Assembly (NCBI RefSeq): GCF_010389155.1
Contig: NC_057761.1
Coordinates: forward strand, 55,364,587-55,428,586
Direction of reading: 5' to 3'
Source of the DNA: Erigeron canadensis
Lineage: Eukaryota; Streptophyta; Magnoliopsida; Asterales; Asteraceae
Length of the DNA: 64,000 nt
Shown: in pieces, positions 14,423 through 25,769 of the stretch
Position numbering within the stretch: position 1 is the first letter of the stretch
How the letters are laid out: each line of letters begins with the position of its first letter
The notes under the pieces: model-generated
Told to the model about the DNA's origin: nothing
Databases searched by the model: none
The model's input: the letters and a program-made list of their open reading frames with translations, nothing else
Translations under genes and position numbers: made by a program

Positions 14423-17400
14423 CTAGAGCTTCTTAACAATCTCTTCATTCACACGATGATAGTAGGTCATTCTTTGAATTGATTTGAGAGCTTCATCATA
14501 TTTTTTACTTTCAAAAGCATTTGCAAACAATTCAGACCAATGTCCAAGTTTTTCTTCCATCTATAAGAATTAAGAAAAAAAAGTTTTGAATCGCTAAATT
14601 ATTTCTAAAAGGCTTAGCTGTAAGACACCAAGCCATTAAAATATGTTTCACATGTACCTGGGATTGAATCTGAATCAGTGCTCGGTTGTCGGGGGCTTCT
14701 TCCACTGCTTCCCTAATTTCCATGATCTGCAAGCAGAGTGAAATTTTACTCTTAGACAATTTAACTTAATGAGTTTCATTTATATGGGTAGATAAGAAAT
14801 ACTAATTGTTTCACAGGAACTAGTTTATGTGAGTCGAAATAAAAGTAGGGTCCGAATGTATATGAATAACGGGGTTAGAAAGCATTGAATTTCAGATTGG
14901 ACAAGCAGTGGCGGACGTATGCATACCGAAGGGTATGCACTTGCATACCCTGTGCGTTCTATCCGTAATGTAAATTTTAAACTTTTTTGAATCTTTATAG
15001 TAAACTTTCTTAAGAGTGCATACCCGGTGGTTAAACGGTGAACACCCTGCAACAATTATCCGTGATTCCCTTCTCTTGTTAATGTAGAATCCAAAACCAA
15101 AATCGAAATCAAAAGTGAAAGTTTACCGAGAAACCATTTTGATTAGAGTTACTGATCAGAAATTTTGACTAGTTGAATTCAAGGGAGCATCATAACTGCA
15201 AGAAGCTAGCTTTCTCTATGTCATTTTCATCAACTAGATGACTAGATCATCAACTTGGTTCTTTGGTGGCTCTGATTCGAACTTCCTAACAGAGTGCTCC
15301 ACTATCAATTGAGCACACCTGTTGTGTTCTTCTTGGTCTGTCATACATTTATATTTATATTTATAAGAACACGGTAAGAACACTTAAAAACTACATTTTG
15401 ATGGTTTAAAAGTCCATAAAACTGACATAGTGCATAACTAATTATCATTATTTAAGTGTTTAACAACACATTGATCCATCAAAATCGAAAAAATCATGTT
15501 TTTTGTTGGATGCATCATTTTGATGAATATGCATCCAAGATGGATGCACAAAACAAAAAACGTGATTTTTTCGATTTTGACGGATCAATGTGTTGTTAAA
15601 CACTTAAATAATGATAATTAGTTATGCACTATTTTAGTTTTATGGACTTTTAATGCATCAAAACGATGTTTTTAAGTGTTCTCACCGTTCTTATTTTAAG
15701 ATTGTTCTCACTGGAATGTTACCCTATATTTATATGTGTATATATAACTAGTATGATATATCAGTGATATGATGTCGAGTGTTTTAAGTGGAATTATTAT
15801 AGAAAAGAAGTAAAAATACGGAGTTGGTTACTTTTTTTTTTCTCCGAAAATTGTAAAAATAGTTTTTTATATTCATTATGTGCCCAAGAAGATGTGCAAC
15901 ACATGGAGAAGTTCAACTTTGTGGAGTTACACGTGTAATAGAAGAATAGGTGTGAAGGGATATAAGAATTGCAATTGCAACTTTGTATAGCGTCACAAGA
16001 TGTACAAATTATATATGGTCCACCCTAATATATTAAGATTCATCAGTTTTATAAAATAGAAATTGAGTTATCCCTAATTAAAGTTAGTATCACAAAAAAT
16101 TAAAGCAAAGTTATACAAATAGGGTTTTGCAAGGACATATACACGGTTACCTGTTTAGTTATTTGTCAGTGGACAATATAATTCGTTATGAAGTGTAGTT
16201 TATTTTTGTTCGCCCGTTTGTTTAAACCTTGCTAACAACCTATATGTACATACAAATTTTATTTTCTTTTAATCAAAAGTGCATACCCAATGGCGGATTC
16301 CTAGATCCGCCACTGTGGACAAGGGTCTCAACCACATCTATCCATATAAGAATAGCAAAGAAGTACATAAGGAAACTCTATCTCGCTCGATGTGCAATAG
16401 ACATCCATAACAAGTTGTGTCTTAGGAATATATACATGCACCTAGTAGTCTAGGACAATGTATAGGGAAATAGGGAAATCACTATGAGAAACCAAGGACC
16501 TTAAATTACCTCGCCCAACAATTCCGGTTCCGAGACAGTTTGTTCTTCATCTACTTCAATCCCTTCAAGCCTCATCTAATAAGGCAGAAAGATGATAAGA
16601 AAAAAGCCATTTGAACGATGAAGATCATTTTCAAGCAATCAATCAACAATAATAATCAACCGGTTTGGCGAAAATATGTTCTAAAGTCAACTAGAAAAGC
16701 GTTTTTGGTGGATTGTTTGTCGATGCTACTAAAATATGTCTTCAGTCTGCAGGCATGACTTAAATATAGTGATGAATTTATGTGTCAGATGGGCTAGAGG
16801 TACAGTAAATTGCTAGATAATTATGTTATTGGTGACCCATAATACAGTTTTTGGTAATTAAATGGCTAAATTATCTACAAGACACAGAAACTATGTTTGT
16901 ACTTACAATATAAATCGCTCTTAACAATGGTTTACGGAGTGTAGTATACGCATCAATAACCCTAGCAGACTGTTCAGCGGCATACTCTCTATCCTCCTGC
17001 TTAACAACAAGAACCAACACATGAACCAACAAAAAAAAGAACTTTTAAAAATCAAACAAAACATAATTTACTCACAAACCTTAGATTTGGTGTGAACCAA
17101 ATCAGGATGAAGCTTTTTCTGCCAATTTTTGTATGTTCCTTCCAAAGTTCTATCATCAATATTAAACTTCCTCTCTCTGTCATATAAAAGTAGTAATAGC
17201 TAATCAAAAGAGCGAGATCCATAACACGTTAATATACTTTCACTTTTGTCAAAAGAGTAGTAATAACTACTATTAACTAGTGCTCAGTTTTGCCAGAATC
17301 ACGAAAAGATAGCTTTGTGTAGCATTTTAGCTATTCAGTAACCTCAAGTAAATATGCTAAGTTGGCAGCTCAAATGATATTCTCTATACGTTAGCATTGT

Positions 17401-18141
17401 TATATACTAATCATACATATAACAAGATACATTCAAATTTGTCCCCGAGCCATTGTACTCAACAATTTTACACAAGTCAGGTTACCAAATAAAACGACCA
17501 AAAGGGAGCACAGAACAAACCATGGCTGCCAAAAGTAAATACGACGACTCGAGAGTATATGAGATAATTGTTCCGGCTAGCACTTACCAAAGTATATTGT
17601 CATTTTATCAAAAATCTTAATTCTAATGAAGGTTCAAATTGCAATTAGGAACTAAACTATAAAAATCCAACAAACCCAAAACACATCAACTCAATAATCA
17701 TTGTCCAGAACTATATCCATGAAGAACTTGACACTAGGGCTATTATTTTAAATTAAAAAAAAAAAAAACTTACAAACCAAAAATGGTGAAATAATCAACA
17801 GAATGGTCAACAGGCTGAATACTCCCGCAAGATTCACAAAACAGAAAAGCCCTGTCACGCTTACAATTCCAACAACTACTGAAACTGGATTCACTAGAAG
17901 AACTGAAGAAACTGTTTCCAAGAATTTTGGGATTCCGTATAATAAGATGATTTTGCGGGTGGTTTTGTGAAACCCATATTGGTTGTTTGGGAATGAAGAA
18001 AGATGAAGTTGAGAAATTTGGTGGGTTTTGAAACTGGGTGATGGGTTCTTGGAGGGATATAAATTTAGGGTTTAGGGTTTTTGTTGATAATAAGGATGTT
18101 CTTGTTTTAATCTTAATAATAAGTTGTTGGTTTCTCCACAT
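14423..18141 (-). CDS. HSCB: HSCB/HSC20 iron-sulfur cluster co-chaperone (J-protein), mitochondrial
   Basis: Six coding exons: 18141-17774, 17176-17080, 16996-16907, 16575-16510, 14726-14658 and 14560-14423, totalling 828 bases for 275 residues. The first ~85 residues are basic, Ser/Asn-rich and poor in acids, as in mitochondrial presequences. A zinc site follows with Cys90, Cys93, Cys102 and Cys105 (CWNC, then CESC), typical of eukaryotic HSC20. The J-domain starts near 116 (DYFTIFGLERKFNIDD) and has HPD at 146-148. The C-terminal three-helix HscB domain spans the last four exons (YAAEQSARVIDAYTTLRKPLLRA, then EIREAVEEA, ending YHRVNEEIVKKL). HSC20 brings the ISCU scaffold to the mitochondrial Hsp70 and stimulates its ATPase for Fe-S transfer. 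The fifth intron is about 1.8 kb because a transposon sits in it; splice sites and frame are intact. Confidence 0.93.
14906..16315. mobile_element. 1410-bp non-autonomous hAT element inside HSCB intron 5
   Basis: Begins CAGTGGCGGACGTATGC and ends GGATTCCTAGATCCGCCACTG's complementary counterpart, giving ~11-bp terminal inverted repeats (CAGTGGCGGA). The 8-mer TGGACAAG flanks both sides exactly (14898-14905 and 16316-16323). Both ends also carry subterminal GCATACCC motifs. No transposase frame is visible, so it needs a transposase from elsewhere. It holds a nested fold-back element at 15363-15692. Confidence 0.88.
15363..15692. mobile_element. Nested fold-back element, ~330 bp
   Basis: Two arms of ~150 bp are near-perfect complements (left arm with AAGAACACTTAAAAACTACA and CATAACTAATTATCATTATT; right arm with the complements), around a loop containing three GGATGCA motifs. 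The outer flanks carry ATTTATAT tracts and a TTCTCACTGGAATGTTACCC segment like the ends of the 18630-19590 element, so the true ends may lie slightly further out. No coding capacity. Confidence 0.8.
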
Positions 18142-18454
18142 TTTTGGAGAGAAACTGATCTAGTTCTAAAACCCTGTTGTTGATGCTAAACCCATGTGAT
18201 GTTTGTAGTGTTTTTGATATCAAGTTTTCTGCTTGTCTAGGCAGCTTCAAGAATTGGGAAATTTTCAGTTTTAATAAATGTTTCTATTTATTTTTTATTT
18301 GTCTTTATTTTTTTAATAATTTTCAGAATAGGTGGCAGCGTGCAGTCCTTTCCTTCCTTCCCATCTTAAAATCTTACTCCCTATATATATGGTTTGTTTT
18401 TTTTTTTTTCTTTTTTTATGTATATTATCAAAATGATGCATTAAAAAAAATATA

Positions 18455-18612
18455 TTATTTTTTTTTATTTTGACGGATTCATGTGCTGTTAAACACTTAA
18501 ATAATGATAATTAGTTATGCACTATGTCAGTTTTATGAACTTTTAATGCATCAAAATGTAGTTTTTAAGTGTTCTTATTTGTTCTCATTTTAAGTTGATT
18601 CTCATTTGATTG
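18455..18612. repeat. Solo arm of the same fold-back family
   Basis: Matches the right arm of the element at 15363-15692 (TTTGACGGAT, AACACTTAAATAATGATAAT, TTTTAAGTGTTCT, then a TTCTCAT-type end), but the left arm is missing. It is a truncated copy, abutting the next element at a TATATA tract. Confidence 0.7.
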
Positions 18613-18629
18613 CCATATATATATCTATA

Positions 18630-19590
18630 TAGGGTAGCTTTCCGGTGAGAACAGGTTAAAAATAAGAATAGTGAGAACAGTTTATAACCATTGGATAGAA
18701 AAATTGAATGGCCAAGATGAATAAGGGTATTTTTAAAATATTAAATAGATTTCATGGTAAATATGTCTTTTTACCAAGAATTTTAAGGATATGATAGTAA
18801 ATAAGAAGGAAAAAAGAAAAAAGAAATGGCTATAATAACACGTTTTGGGAGTTAAAGAAAAAGACGGTTACCAAGTTGTTAATTTTGAAGAATTTTTTCA
18901 AACTTACGTACCAACTTGTATTTTAATTTGTAAAATAATTAATCCTATATTTTATTAATGTAACGATTCTTTAGATAAGTTTTGAAAAGCATTTCAGACG
19001 GAAAACACAAAAAGAAAAAGAAAGGAAGATTTGGATGCATCAAAAATAAACATTTGGATGTTTGGATACATGAAAAAATAAATATAACTTGGATGCATAA
19101 AAATGATTTGGATGCATAAAAATGATTTGGATGCATTGAAAATGACTTGGATGTATAAAAAATTAACATAACTTCGATCTAAATTGGATGCATTAAAATG
19201 ACTTGGATCCATAAAAACTAATATAACTTGGATGCATGAAAATTAATCTTACTTGACTTGGATGCATAAAACTAATTTGACTAGGATCCATATTGTTGAG
19301 AAAAGTTGGAAATTAAATAATAAATAAACAAATACAGGGCTTGGTTTGATGAAATAGAAACTAAATACTTTAATATGAAAATTGATATAGAAATAAAATC
19401 GTGATATGGAAATTGTTAACTAGATCGGATTAGATCACGGTTACTTATTTATGGAGATAAAAGAAAAATATTAATTTGTAATTTTCAATTGTCTAAATTA
19501 CCCTTTTTAATATTTAATGATGTGGAAGTTTCCTGTTAGTTCTTACATGTTCTTATTTTTTACTTGTTCTTATTGGATGGCTTCCATATA
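18630..19590. mobile_element. ~960-bp element with GGATGCAT repeat array
   Basis: The left end AGGGTAGCTTTCCGGTGAGAAC and the complement of the right end (TGGAAGCCATCCAATAAGAAC) are diverged inverted repeats bounded by TATATA tracts. Inside, at 19028-19290, about ten copies of a TTGGATGCATAAAA unit (some mutated to GGATCCAT or GGATGTAT) occur at irregular 18-40 base spacing. Short open frames across the array only translate the repeat. Class uncertain. Confidence 0.6.
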
Positions 19591-19601
19591 TATATATATA
19601 T

Positions 19602-20145
19602 AGGAAAGATAATTTGAGACCAACTAAAAAAAGTTCAAAAAAGGACCATTGATTTTCATAAGTTACACACCATCATCATGATCTATTACGATATACAAGA
19701 CTTTCACAGAATGTTTTGGTAAGGAATGGAATCTTTCAAAGGAATTGAAATTTGAAGGAATAGAATTTGACGGAATGTTTTTGATTTTTTGAAAATTTAA
19801 GTGATGGAATGTTTACATTCCTATGCAATGAGATTCCCTCTTCTTTGTGCAACCAAACGCACTAAGGAATGGAATTCAATTCCAATTCCATCAAATTCTA
19901 TGAACCAAACGCGACCTAAGACTTTTCAGCGACGGGCCCACAGAAAAATCATGTGTAAGTTAACTTACACATACTTACACACGTGTAAGTTTACACATGA
20001 TTTTCTGGTGGGCCCGTCATCGGAAATTCTTAGTGTTTTTATTAAAAAGTCTTGTATACCGTAGTAGATGATGATGGTGTACAAAAATCAATAGTCCTAG
20101 TTGGTCCTAAAATAAATAAGAGGTGGTCTCAAAATATCTCACCCA
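19602..20145. mobile_element. Fold-back element with a second element inserted in one arm
   Basis: The ends are inverted repeats (AATTTGAGACCAACT at left, complement of AGTTGGTCC plus GGTCTCAAAATATCTC at right), continuing through ACACCATCATCAT and its complement. A central palindrome pairs GACGGGCCCAC with GTGGGCCCGTC around 19930-20020. The left arm is broken by ~215 bp (about 19707-19920) rich in GGAATGGAAT and CCAAACGC, flanked by AAGACTTT on both sides, as expected for a younger insertion. Confidence 0.65.
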
Positions 20146-20339
20146 TATATATATATATATATAAATTGATTAGGGCTTTTATGAATTTACTTAAAATTTA
20201 TGATTTACTATTTTGTGATTAGGTTAATCTGAATGTAGTGCAGTAGATTTGTATGTATATGTTTATGAATTGAACGATTATTATTGTGGTAAATGTTGTT
20301 AAATGTGATGGGAACCGTGTAGGTTGAAATGGTGAGCTT

Positions 20340-23300
20340 ATTAATGATATTACAGTACCAGGGGTTGTAGCAATTAACACCATCTTATGGGAGTCGAAGA
20401 ATCAACAGGTAAAGGATATATTCCCATCTTCTAAACTGTCACCGATCATTTAGCCATTAACCCCAAAATCAAATTTACTCCTTTCATTTTCATCAAATCA
20501 ATTTTTTTACAGATTCAAACTTCTTCTTTTCAATTATTTAATCAACCTATATTTAATTTGTTGGAATTTTTCATTAATTTAAATTCTTTAGGGTTTTTTG
20601 CATTGAATTTGCGGATTTGGATTTTCCGGTGATGACTTTGGGTGCTGTATTATATATCTATGATTAATTGATTGGATGCAATTTTTTTTTCTTTTTTTTT
20701 TCTCATTATTGATATTATGAAATTTTTCAGCAGGTGAAGCATTTATACATGTGGTAAGTTTTTCAAATTCTGGTAAGTTTATAAATAAGTATGTCATATT
20801 CATACATATATGACATTTAACAAATTCATCTAATAGGTAAAAAAGTTAAAGAACTATGGAATTAGGAAGATATGTTTACGTAACATAATAATTACATTTT
20901 TTTTTTTTTGCATTTTCTTGCACTTCTTATTTGTTGTCTAGACTCAATTCTTTTGGTTCCTGAATGTATTCTCTCTACAGGAAAGAAAATACAGTTAACT
21001 GCAGTGTTTGAGGGTAGCAACCATGTACCTCCACACTATGTAAGTCGTCATTTCAATGTGCAAAGTCATACATTTTTCAGAATTTCAGCATTAGATTGTT
21101 GCTAGGATAGGTTATGAATTGTAACTCATTTACCTCAAAACTTTAGAAACTTTAATATAGACGTTGCTTTTAACCATTTACTCATGAATGAATTCATTTG
21201 GGGTCGTCTTCTAACTAATGACTAAAATGAATGCTATGTCCCAAGAGTAACGAGATGGTAATTCGAATTAAACAAGAGTGGGTGATGTCGGATTGAAAGT
21301 ATGACATTGAATTCAGTTATAAGTAATAAAGATGCGCCTCTCCTCAATGGCTTTTTGAAATCTTTTTCAGTTTTTGATATGAATATGTTGCTCTGGTGTC
21401 CAAAAAAACTAGAGGATGGCCTGTGATGTCTATCGGATAAACAGTTTGAGTAAACAGTAAAATAATTTAATTGAGTATGAATTAACTCTCGAAAAAGCAG
21501 CAGCACCTGTCATGATGATGACGTTGATGCACCAGGGCCTACAAAGAAACTCAAGGTTAATGAACAAGAGGCGTTGGAAGGTGGTCATGAAATGATGTCC
21601 ACTCAGAAAGTGGCTGCTTTTGAGGTCAATCTTTAAGAAGTTGAACTTTATTCCCTGGTAGAACTTTGTAATCTATTACAGCTGAATAGTTTATCTGCTG
21701 ATTTACTTTATTGTTACGGGTTTATGACTTCCTTTCCTAAGTATATGATGTAAAATATAATATTCTGGTGCATGATGTTTGAACTTCTTTTGAAATCTAC
21801 AGTTTCATGTATTAAGACTGGAGGTTTTAAATATTATCATGTGCAATAGAAAGTTTGGTGTCACTAAAAAGGAGCTGACCTGACCCATTAACGCAACAAA
21901 ACTTTAACCCGACCCATCATCTACAATTTGGTGTGATTTAAAATAAAGTTTTGTTTTTTTTCTTTTTTCAAAACTGGAGGTGTATGCTTTAAATTGTTTT
22001 CTTGGTTTAGGGTTTCGAAATAGTTGGGTAGTTTCTGCTTCACCAGAAGAAGGTTGACCTGATTATTCTTTTTCTGGAAGCTAATTAACTATGTATGTGT
22101 ATGCTACACTTCTGATTCTAATAGTGTGAGAGATTGGGCATTGCTTTCAGGTATATCTTTGCACCCTCCTTGTATGTGTCATTGATATGCACTACTTAGT
22201 TTTTCTATGGTTTGTCCAGAAGAAAATCGATGTTTCATATCAGTTCAATTTGCTGTATGAAGTCAGGCTGTCATCTTGCACGATGGTGCCACCTGTCAGA
22301 AGTAAGTTCTTGATAGAATGAGGTTGGACAAATGAACTATTATCCTATATCTACTTGTCCCATCCTTATTTTTATGTAGGTATATTCTATTGTCTTCGAT
22401 CTACTTCTTCATATAATAAGCCTAAATTTAGTTGGAATGAAAAGAGCATTTCCTGCGATTCTCTCTTTATAATGATCTGATATCCTTTTTTGTTGAAATC
22501 ATTAATATTTTCTTTTTATCATGTCTCTTATTCTGTTTTGTACAAGTTATTGTTTTGGGTTCACAAAAATATATGTTCTAAAATTATTATATATTGCAGT
22601 TAGAAAAGAGGATTTTGATGGGGCTACATATTTTGTCTCAAAGGGTTATGAGATGATGCTTATCGCATGAGACCTCATCAGGTACTGTCCTAATTATATT
22701 CTTGATCAACTGAGATGTGTACTTCGCAAAAGTGGCAATGCCTAGGTTTTCCGATATTACCCGCAACATCTATCATTCTTAGAATATAATATATATATAT
22801 ATATATTCGTAAATAGGGATTCATATATATCTTCCGAGACTCTATCTTGATGTTTATATATTCTTATCTTCTAAAAGATATTCCTTCTTCCTTTTCGAGT
22901 AAGTTCCTAAAGATGACGTTTACCTGGCTTTGTCTTCAGTCTGTTCAGTCTTGTGCTGATTTCTGTCTGATCTCTTTAATTTTCAGGTCACACAAATCTA
23001 GACGTCTTTTTTTCAGTAGCTTGTTCTTAATAAGTTTCTTCCGTCAAATTCATATAAGGGTTTAGTTCATTACAGTTAGCAATAAATATTTTTGTTTAAC
23101 AGGGTTCTATACTTCTATTTGAGTTTTTGGGATCATAACCAAATTGTGTCTAACATCAAAACTTTTTAAACTGTGGAATGAAATACAATCTATTTTAAGC
23201 TGTTGTGATTTAATTTAAAAACTTGTAACAGTTGTTTATTTGCTTCGTTTTATTGGATGAAATATGCGTAATAATTTATTTTGAATGATGAAGGAGATAC

Positions 23301-23400
23301 CAATATCTGAATCATTAAAAGATAGGATCATGGAGAGGAGTCACAAGAATGATGAAAGATGGTGATGTAGAAGTGAGATGATACTTACATCGGGCATGGT
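20340..23400 (+). pseudogene. Scattered coding-like exons of an unrecognised gene, probably decayed
   Basis: Several plus-strand segments have splice-like borders and protein-like composition: near 20982-21042 (GKKIQLTAVFEGSNHVPPHY), 21508-21600 (DDDVDAPGPTKKLKVNEQEA and onward), 22220-22302 (KKIDVSYQFNLLYEVRLSSC onward) and 22600-22680, which contains a stop. They are interrupted by stop codons and by AT-rich sequence, and no domain is recognised. They could be remains of one gene or a working gene with short exons that I cannot join. The protein family is unknown to me. Confidence 0.3.
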
Positions 23401-24028
23401 GTTAATTACAGCTCGATAAATCTGCTACCTAGCCCACATACAGTTGTTGCCTGGATTCAGTTGTTCCGCTCGGTTGACAAATAGGTTCATAGCAGTACAC
23501 TTGACTAGAAGGTTACTGGAAACATAGTTGTTTGCATTGATGTAGCCACTCATTTGGTTGAGTTACAACACAGTGCAACAAAGTAGTATTTTTGTGCTGG
23601 TGGGTACATTCTGCAGTGTCTGGTATTGTTAAAGTAGCTAAGGAATGGGAAACATTCACTACATTTGTTGTTAATGTGCACAACTGATTTCTACTCTTAA
23701 ACGGCAGCTTAGATAAGAGACTATGCTTGAAGGTAAGTTGTTGGTGTTGGAGAATGATGCTGATAAGGATCTAATTAAGGACTCTGTGTGTTCATTTTAG
23801 GCCATGTAAAAGCTGATGAAGGGTAGGTCCAAGAAGGATATCATTAACGGTGCATGATTATTTGAGCTGTGTGATTATATTATTCTGGTGATGGGGTGTG
23901 CGGCTGTCTCAAAAAAATAGAGAATCGCCTGTGATGTCAATATTAGTGATGGTTTCCATGTCGAGTTAGTTCCCCGTTACTTTTTCATATTTTGACCCAT
24001 ATTGTTGCAGATTCTTCTTGTATGTACC

Positions 24029-24222
24029 GGTGGATATTCTGAAACACTTTAACCCCACTCATGTGGTTAAAATTTGTATTATCTGCTAAAACTAAGAACC
24101 TAACCTTCAGAGTGTATTGATCTCAAGATAGAGATGTTGGGGGAGTAACTTTAATGGAATTCAATTCAGCCCACCATGACTCCTCCAATCGATCGTAAGC
24201 GTAAAGCAATGGTTAGTCTTTT
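24029..24222 (+). pseudogene. GRC3/NOL9-like kinase fragment, copy A
   Basis: Reads DILKHFNPTHVVKI, then after a small frame slip SAKTKNLTFRVY, a stop, and GVTLMEFNSAHHDSSNRS followed by further stops. The order (IL+H+PTHVVKI, then VTL-E-NSA--DS-NRS) resembles the segment downstream of the kinase core in plant GRC3/NOL9-type polynucleotide 5'-hydroxyl kinases, which act in pre-rRNA processing. That assignment is from memory of the family and is inference. The frameshift and stops make this a pseudogene piece. Confidence 0.45.
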
Positions 24223-24256
24223 GGATTCCTTCAAACTTCAGGCATTTCAGCTTTAT

Positions 24257-24373
24257 TAAGAGGCTTTACCACCATTATCATAGTAGGAAATCTCAACTTT
24301 AGCTAATCGTGGGCTGGGTAGATGGTTTTATTAAGAGGCTTTGGCACCATTATCATAGTAGGAAATCTCAACA
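24257..24373 (+). repeat. Local tandem duplication inside the relic
   Basis: A segment starting TTTATTAAGAGGCTTT and continuing through ACCATTATCATAGTAGGAAA occurs at about 24255-24300 and again at 24327-24373 with very few differences, separated by about 26 bases. Confidence 0.75.
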
Positions 24374-25279
24374 TTAAAATGGTTGCATGGATCCCGGGCA
24401 TTTATCGGATGAACTACCTGATCATGGAAAAAAGGTTTCTTCTTTGTTATGTAAACTTTTCTATTTGTTGGTATAAGGCAACTGGTCTAGGATAAACAAC
24501 AGTTTCTTGAAGAATTTTTTTATTACTTGTTAGACTTGTTTTTAATGCTGTCCTTTGATAACTTCAAAAAAGCTCCCATCTTTTGACATGGTTACGCATA
24601 ACGTGGTTTGTAAACCGTGTTAAAACCCCAAACCCCACACGAACCCTTAAAGACCCCCACCCCACCTGCCCATTTACAGTTCCTTTTAACTTGCTGCTAA
24701 ACTTCCCATCATCACTGGCATTTTTTTGTTTCTGTCAGTTTCGACCCATTTAGCTTTTAAATGGGTCGATTTGGTTATCTTTGATCTCTACTCGGTCAAG
24801 CATTTTTGTTTTAATACTTGAATGGATAAGAATTTGGTCAAATGTGTCAAAAGTCACCAAAAGTTAATGTTAATGTATAAAACCTTTCAAATAGTTCCTT
24901 TCCAAAAAATGAATAATGTTGAGTAATAGAACTTCTTAAGTATATTTGATACACTTATTATTTATGTTAGATTTGATTTTGTTGGACAGAAGATGTTTCT
25001 TCATCTTGATCTGTTTTTGACTTGTACAGTGCTTACCTGTTTGACTAGAACACATTCTTAACTGGTTATCCAGCCTTCCTCCATTTCGCCACCTTTAGAG
25101 TGAGGTTTTTCTCTAGACACCACCCAAAATCTGTAATATGTGTATCCCAGATGGCTTGAGAATTGCTATGTAATAGTTCTATTGTGTATTTTATCTGTAT
25201 TCAATTTTACTATAGTTAATTACTGTTTGAACAACCACTAGGTGATTAAATAGTTTTTTTTTTTTGGTTAAATGCAGGT

Positions 25280-25370
25280 CCAGCAACATCTGATATGATG
25301 CTTGCATATGTGGATTGTTTACTTGGTGGAGATGAGAAGAGAGATGACCTTCCTCCTCCACTTCATTAGA
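25280..25370 (+). pseudogene. Possible terminal exon of unknown gene
   Basis: After a plausible acceptor (AAATGCAG at 25271-25278) the sequence reads GPATSDMMLAYVDCLLGGDE, KRDDLPPPLH and a stop. Protein-like and acidic, but no family recognised; its relation to the fragments upstream is unclear. Confidence 0.3.
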
Positions 25371-25451
25371 GATTTCCCTATCTTTAGTTTTTGAAGGAGA
25401 TCGAAGCTACATGGCTCCTTTTGTTCTTCATAGTGACAATATTATAACCAG

Positions 25452-25634
25452 CCTTGGGTGGATATATGCTAAAACACTTTGCCCCCATTCATGTGGTTAA
25501 AATTTGTATTTCCGCTAAAAGTAAGGACCTACTCTCTAGAGTATATTCATCTCAAAATGGGGATGTTGGTGGAGTAACTCTAAGTCCACCCATGACTCCT
25601 TCAAGTAAGCATAAAGCAATGGTTAGTCTTTTGT
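25452..25634 (+). pseudogene. GRC3/NOL9-like kinase fragment, copy B
   Basis: A second copy of the 24029-24222 segment, in direct orientation ~1.4 kb downstream. It reads open: MLKHFAPIHVVKICISAKSK, DLLSRVYSSQNGDVGGVTLS, then PPMTPSSKHKAMVS. It lacks ~15 bases relative to copy A around the GVTL-ME region, and an upstream ATATGCTAA places a stop in the frame used by copy A. Both end in the same AAAGCAATGGTTAGTCTTTT. Function unlikely. Confidence 0.45.
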
Positions 25635-25769
25635 ATTTGATAAATGTTTGGCTGTGCGTAGCACGGGTATTTAAACCCTCGTCAACTTTAAAATGCAATG
25701 TTTAGAGTTGAAGTTACTCGCAAGTTAATGAGCTTGCAAGACAATACAGCAAAAGAGTTAATGGGGGAA

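Noticed and set aside
18945..19212. Two overlapping minus-strand frames with repeated HPNHF/ASKSF
   Set aside because: They simply translate the TTGGATGCAT array; not a repeat protein.
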